From Flavobacteriaceae bacterium (GTDB lineage Bacteria > Bacteroidota > Bacteroidia > Flavobacteriales > Flavobacteriaceae), in NCBI GenBank assembly GCA_017852395.1, contig JAFMLE010000001.1, forward strand, positions 84,475 to 148,474: a DNA stretch of 64,000 nt, read 5' to 3'. This document shows positions 61,058 through 64,000 of the stretch, one piece after another. Position 1 is the stretch's first letter, and each line of letters starts with the position of its first letter. The notes under the pieces are model-generated. The model saw nothing but the letters and a program-made list of their open reading frames with translations, was not told where the DNA came from and did not search any database. A program made the position numbers and the translations under genes.

Positions 61058-64000
61058 ATGAAAAAAAATCTATTATCATCATTCTTTGCTATGGCATTTA
61101 TGTTCATTGCACAAGGGATGTATGCACAAACAGTCAATGGTACTGTTTCGAGTGAAGATGGACCTCTTCCTGGAGCTTCAATAGTAGTGAAGGGATCAGG
61201 AGTAGGAACGACTACAGATTTTGACGGAAATTTTGCCATTGAGGCAGCCTCAGGAGATGTTCTTGTAGTTTCATTCGTCGGTTTTTCTTCTCAAGAAGTT
61301 ACCGTTTCTGGTCAAGACCAGATTACTGTATTTCTTGAGCCCGATAATGAACTAGAGGAAGTAGTTGTAACTGGATATGGTTCACAGCGAGAGAAGGAAA
61401 TTACAGCGTCTGTTGTAAAGGTAGAAGCAGAAGACTTTAACCAAGGAGCAATCAGTGACGCCTCTCAATTATTACAAGGTAAAGTAGCGGGACTTCAGAT
61501 TTATAATCGAGGAGGAAACCCCAATGCTGCTGCTACTATTCGATTAAGAGGTATTTCTACAGTGGGTGCAAACACCCAGCCTCTTATTGTTATTGACGGT
61601 GTAATTGGTGCATCTCTTGCTAACGTAGATCCATCTGATATTGAGACCATCAACGTTTTGAAAGACGGTTCTGCTGCTGCAGTATATGGATCTCGTGGAT
61701 CTTCTGGGGTAATCTTAGTAACTACAAAATCGGGTAGAGAAGGTAGAATTTCACTTACCTACAACGGACAAGTTGGTGTTACTGAAGCCTTAAACACAGT
61801 AGACATTATGACTGCAGATGAGTTTAGAGCACAGCCTGGAGCCACCGACCTTGGTGCCTCTACAGATTGGGTTGGTGCGGTTACTCGTCAGGCCGTTACA
61901 CGTATCCATAACATAGCTGCTGCTGGTGGTTCTGGAGATACATCATACCGTATTTCTGCCAACTTCCGCGATGTAGAAGGAGTACTTATCAGTTCTGACT
62001 TTTCTCAGTTCAACACCCGTATGAACTTTTCTACAAAAGCACTTAACGACAAATTGACGATCAATGTAAACACAGCATTTACTCGTAGAGAGCAAAACAA
62101 CGGTTCTATGGAATCTTTGAAGTATGCTGTATTGTATAACCCAACTGCTCCGATTTATGCTGCTGACTACACGCTTGGCGCATTCAATGGTGATCAGTTT
62201 GGAGGTTATTTTGAAACCTTAGGTTTGTTTGACAGCTACAACCCTGTTTCTATTGCGAAGCAGCAATTGAATCAAGGAAATAAGTCTGAGCTTAACTATA
62301 GCGTTAATGCTGAATATAGCGTAACAGAAAACCTTTCAGTTAACCTTAACGCTGCGAGCCAAGTAAGCAAGTATTCAAACAAATTGTATAACCCAACAAC
62401 CTTGTACCGTGGAGGTAACGCTACCTCACCTATTCGCAAAGGTTTGGCAGAGTTCTATGATCAGACATTTAGCTTTAAGCTGTCTGAAATCTATGGACGT
62501 TACACTACCGAATTTGGTAACACAAGCATGGTATTGACTGCAGGATACTCGTATCAGCAACAAAATTTTGAAGACCACTTTCTATCTTTAGGTGATTTCC
62601 CAAATGAAGCTGCCGCAGGAATCGACTTCATAAATGCGATTGAGTATTCTCAAGACTTATTAAACGCTGGATTTATTGGAGCAAACTCCAATGCGACTCC
62701 AGACGAAAAAATCATCGCATTCTTTGGAAGAGCTAACGTAACCATCGACGACGGAATTTTCATCAACGCTTCTTTACGTAGAGAAGGTTCTACAAAGCTT
62801 GGTGCCGAAAACCAGTGGGGGGTATTCCCAGCCGTTGGTTTGGGGGTTGACCTCAATAAATATTTAAGTTTAGGGATTGATAAATTTAAAGTGCGCTTAG
62901 GATACGGTGTAACAGGGGCACTTCCTGGTCCAAACGGTCTATCTCAGCAAATCCGAGGATTTACCTATGACGGTGGTCAAGGTGGTGGATCATCCTCACC
63001 TTCTCGTGATGCGAACCCAGATTTGAAATGGGAAGAAAAAGCCGAGACCAACTTAGGTTTCGAATTTAGAAAAGGTAAGTTAGACGCTACACTTGATTTA
63101 TATTCTCGTGATATTTCTGACTTCATCTTACAGCGAAGTGTGGACGTAGCCGTATATCCAACAGGTACACGTTTTGAAAATGCTGGTAAATTAAATACCA
63201 AAGGAGTTGAATTGGCGTTAAACTATCAAGTTAATGATGCTTACAACACCGGCTTAGTACTATCTACTTACAAAACGACCCTAGAAGAGTACGTTCTTGA
63301 AGGTGGTGAAATGCGTGCTAACCTAGGAGCTCCTGGTCAAAACGCGACTGCGGTTATCAAAGTAGCTCAAGGTCAAGAAATTGGTCAGATTTGGGGCCCT
63401 GTTTTCGAAGGTGTAAATGCTGACGGAACAGCAATCTTGTCCGACATCAATGGCGATGGTCAATTGGTAGTAGGTCAAGACAAAGCCTTGGACGAAAATG
63501 TTGACTTTACAGAACTTGGTAATGGTATTCCTGATCTCGAATTGGGTTGGACCAACCAAATCACTTTTGGTGACTGGTCAATCAATGCTTTCTTTAGAGG
63601 TGCATTTGGACACAGTTTGGTAAATACTTTCCGTGCGTTCTACGAGCCTAGAATTTCTACTCAAGGTTCTTATAACTACGTAAACACTGAACTTGCTCCT
63701 GCAGGCCTTACTCAAGCACGCTTTAGCTCATTGTATGTAGAAAAAGCAGACTTCTTTAAGTTAGACAACCTAACAGTAACTCGAAACATTGATGCAAGCA
63801 GCATCAGTGGCATTGATGCAATTCAAGTTTCATTGAATGCGCAAAACCCTATTGTGATTACTAATTATACTGGACTTGATCCAGAGCCATCATTGGTGGA
63901 TATAGGTGAGGAAGGTAACGGTGCTGATGTACTTTCTCCTGGTATGGACAGAAGACAAAGTTATTTTGCCTCACGTTCTTTTACATTAGGTCTTAATATC
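61058..64000 (+). CDS. SusC/RagA-family TonB-dependent outer-membrane receptor, partial
   Basis: The frame runs to the window edge (981 codons) and its last residues, SFTLGLNI, resemble the usual end of SusC proteins, so only a few codons are missing. A signal peptide (MKKNLLSSFFAMAFMFIAQ) precedes a carboxypeptidase-like domain (about 25-100, VNGTVSSEDGPLPGASIVVKG), a TonB box-like segment EEVVVTGYG, a plug with VAGLQIYNRGG and GVILVTTKSG, and a beta-barrel. It would import oligosaccharides with a SusD partner expected downstream. The upstream operator and LacI gene suggest substrate-controlled expression. Confidence 0.95.
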   Translation, partial: MKKNLLSSFFAMAFMFIAQGMYAQTVNGTVSSEDGPLPGASIVVKGSGVGTTTDFDGNFAIEAASGDVLVVSFVGFSSQEVTVSGQDQITVFLEPDNELEEVVVTGYGSQREKEITASVVKVEAEDFNQGAISDASQLLQGKVAGLQIYNRGGNPNAAATIRLRGISTVGANTQPLIVIDGVIGASLANVDPSDIETINVLKDGSAAAVYGSRGSSGVILVTTKSGREGRISLTYNGQVGVTEALNTVDIMTADEFRAQPGATDLGASTDWVGAVTRQAVTRIHNIAAAGGSGDTSYRISANFRDVEGVLISSDFSQFNTRMNFSTKALNDKLTINVNTAFTRREQNNGSMESLKYAVLYNPTAPIYAADYTLGAFNGDQFGGYFETLGLFDSYNPVSIAKQQLNQGNKSELNYSVNAEYSVTENLSVNLNAASQVSKYSNKLYNPTTLYRGGNATSPIRKGLAEFYDQTFSFKLSEIYGRYTTEFGNTSMVLTAGYSYQQQNFEDHFLSLGDFPNEAAAGIDFINAIEYSQDLLNAGFIGANSNATPDEKIIAFFGRANVTIDDGIFINASLRREGSTKLGAENQWGVFPAVGLGVDLNKYLSLGIDKFKVRLGYGVTGALPGPNGLSQQIRGFTYDGGQGGGSSSPSRDANPDLKWEEKAETNLGFEFRKGKLDATLDLYSRDISDFILQRSVDVAVYPTGTRFENAGKLNTKGVELALNYQVNDAYNTGLVLSTYKTTLEEYVLEGGEMRANLGAPGQNATAVIKVAQGQEIGQIWGPVFEGVNADGTAILSDINGDGQLVVGQDKALDENVDFTELGNGIPDLELGWTNQITFGDWSINAFFRGAFGHSLVNTFRAFYEPRISTQGSYNYVNTELAPAGLTQARFSSLYVEKADFFKLDNLTVTRNIDASSISGIDAIQVSLNAQNPIVITNYTGLDPEPSLVDIGEEGNGADVLSPGMDRRQSYFASRSFTLGLNI

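Overview
The window looks like chromosomal DNA of an aerobic, probably marine, member of the Flavobacteriia (Bacteroidota). The evidence is an alternative complex III operon followed by cytochrome oxidase genes, a SusC/RagA receptor, a DUF2723 membrane protein, a NagB-LmbE fusion, a TerB-DnaJ protein, repeated -7 boxes of the Bacteroidota type TAnnTTTG, and A-rich leaders instead of clear Shine-Dalgarno sites. Apart from the two partial genes at the ends, gene order is dense and mostly housekeeping. I see no rRNA, insertion sequence, prophage, CRISPR array or integron.

Region 1 (1-15160) is built around haem. A minus-strand run hemA-hemC-hemD-hemE-hemF carries glutamyl-tRNA to protoporphyrinogen chemistry (hemL and hemB are not in the window) and is followed by a truncated cation/proton antiporter. 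Divergent from it are an AraC-type regulator and ferrochelatase hemH, then a MATE exporter, a secreted Asp-box beta-propeller protein, the HemJ-type protoporphyrinogen oxidase, an orphan sensor kinase and an enoyl-CoA hydratase, all tightly packed. Region 2 (15157-24970) holds an acyltransferase, a bacilliredoxin, a TerB-DnaJ membrane protein, a HupE-like protein, a dCMP deaminase, an S41 protease, MarC, a DUF3109 protein and the class Ia ribonucleotide reductase genes nrdB-nrdA, ending at a strong terminator.

Region 3 (25026-31650) has a phosphate porin plus PiT transporter preceded by 11-bp-spaced direct repeats that look like a Pho box, then dGTPase, a membrane-anchored metallophosphoesterase and a thioredoxin-fold protein with no cysteine. 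Region 4 (31654-41551) has a large DUF2723 protein, tRNA-Gln with a very clear promoter and terminator, nagB-lmbE, a chimeric ORF joining the start of an alpha/beta-hydrolase-like lipoprotein to the end of a SusD protein, two small membrane proteins, and a MoxR/ChlI-like ATPase with its VWA partner.

Region 5 (41661-46478) is the rimP-nusA-infB operon with a convergent SPOR protein. Region 6 (46604-57849) is the respiratory block ActABCDEF-coxB-coxA, which would carry electrons from menaquinol through alternative complex III to an aa3-type oxidase; the haem genes of region 1 supply its cofactors. Region 7 (57901-64000) has ruvB, queG, a LacI-family regulator with a 16-bp palindromic operator, and a SusC receptor cut by the window edge.

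No clearly new multi-gene system was found. The most unusual items are the hydrolase-SusD chimera, the cysteine-less thioredoxin, the candidate Pho box, and repeats in the nrd promoter. All functional calls are from reading motifs and remembered family features, without database searches.
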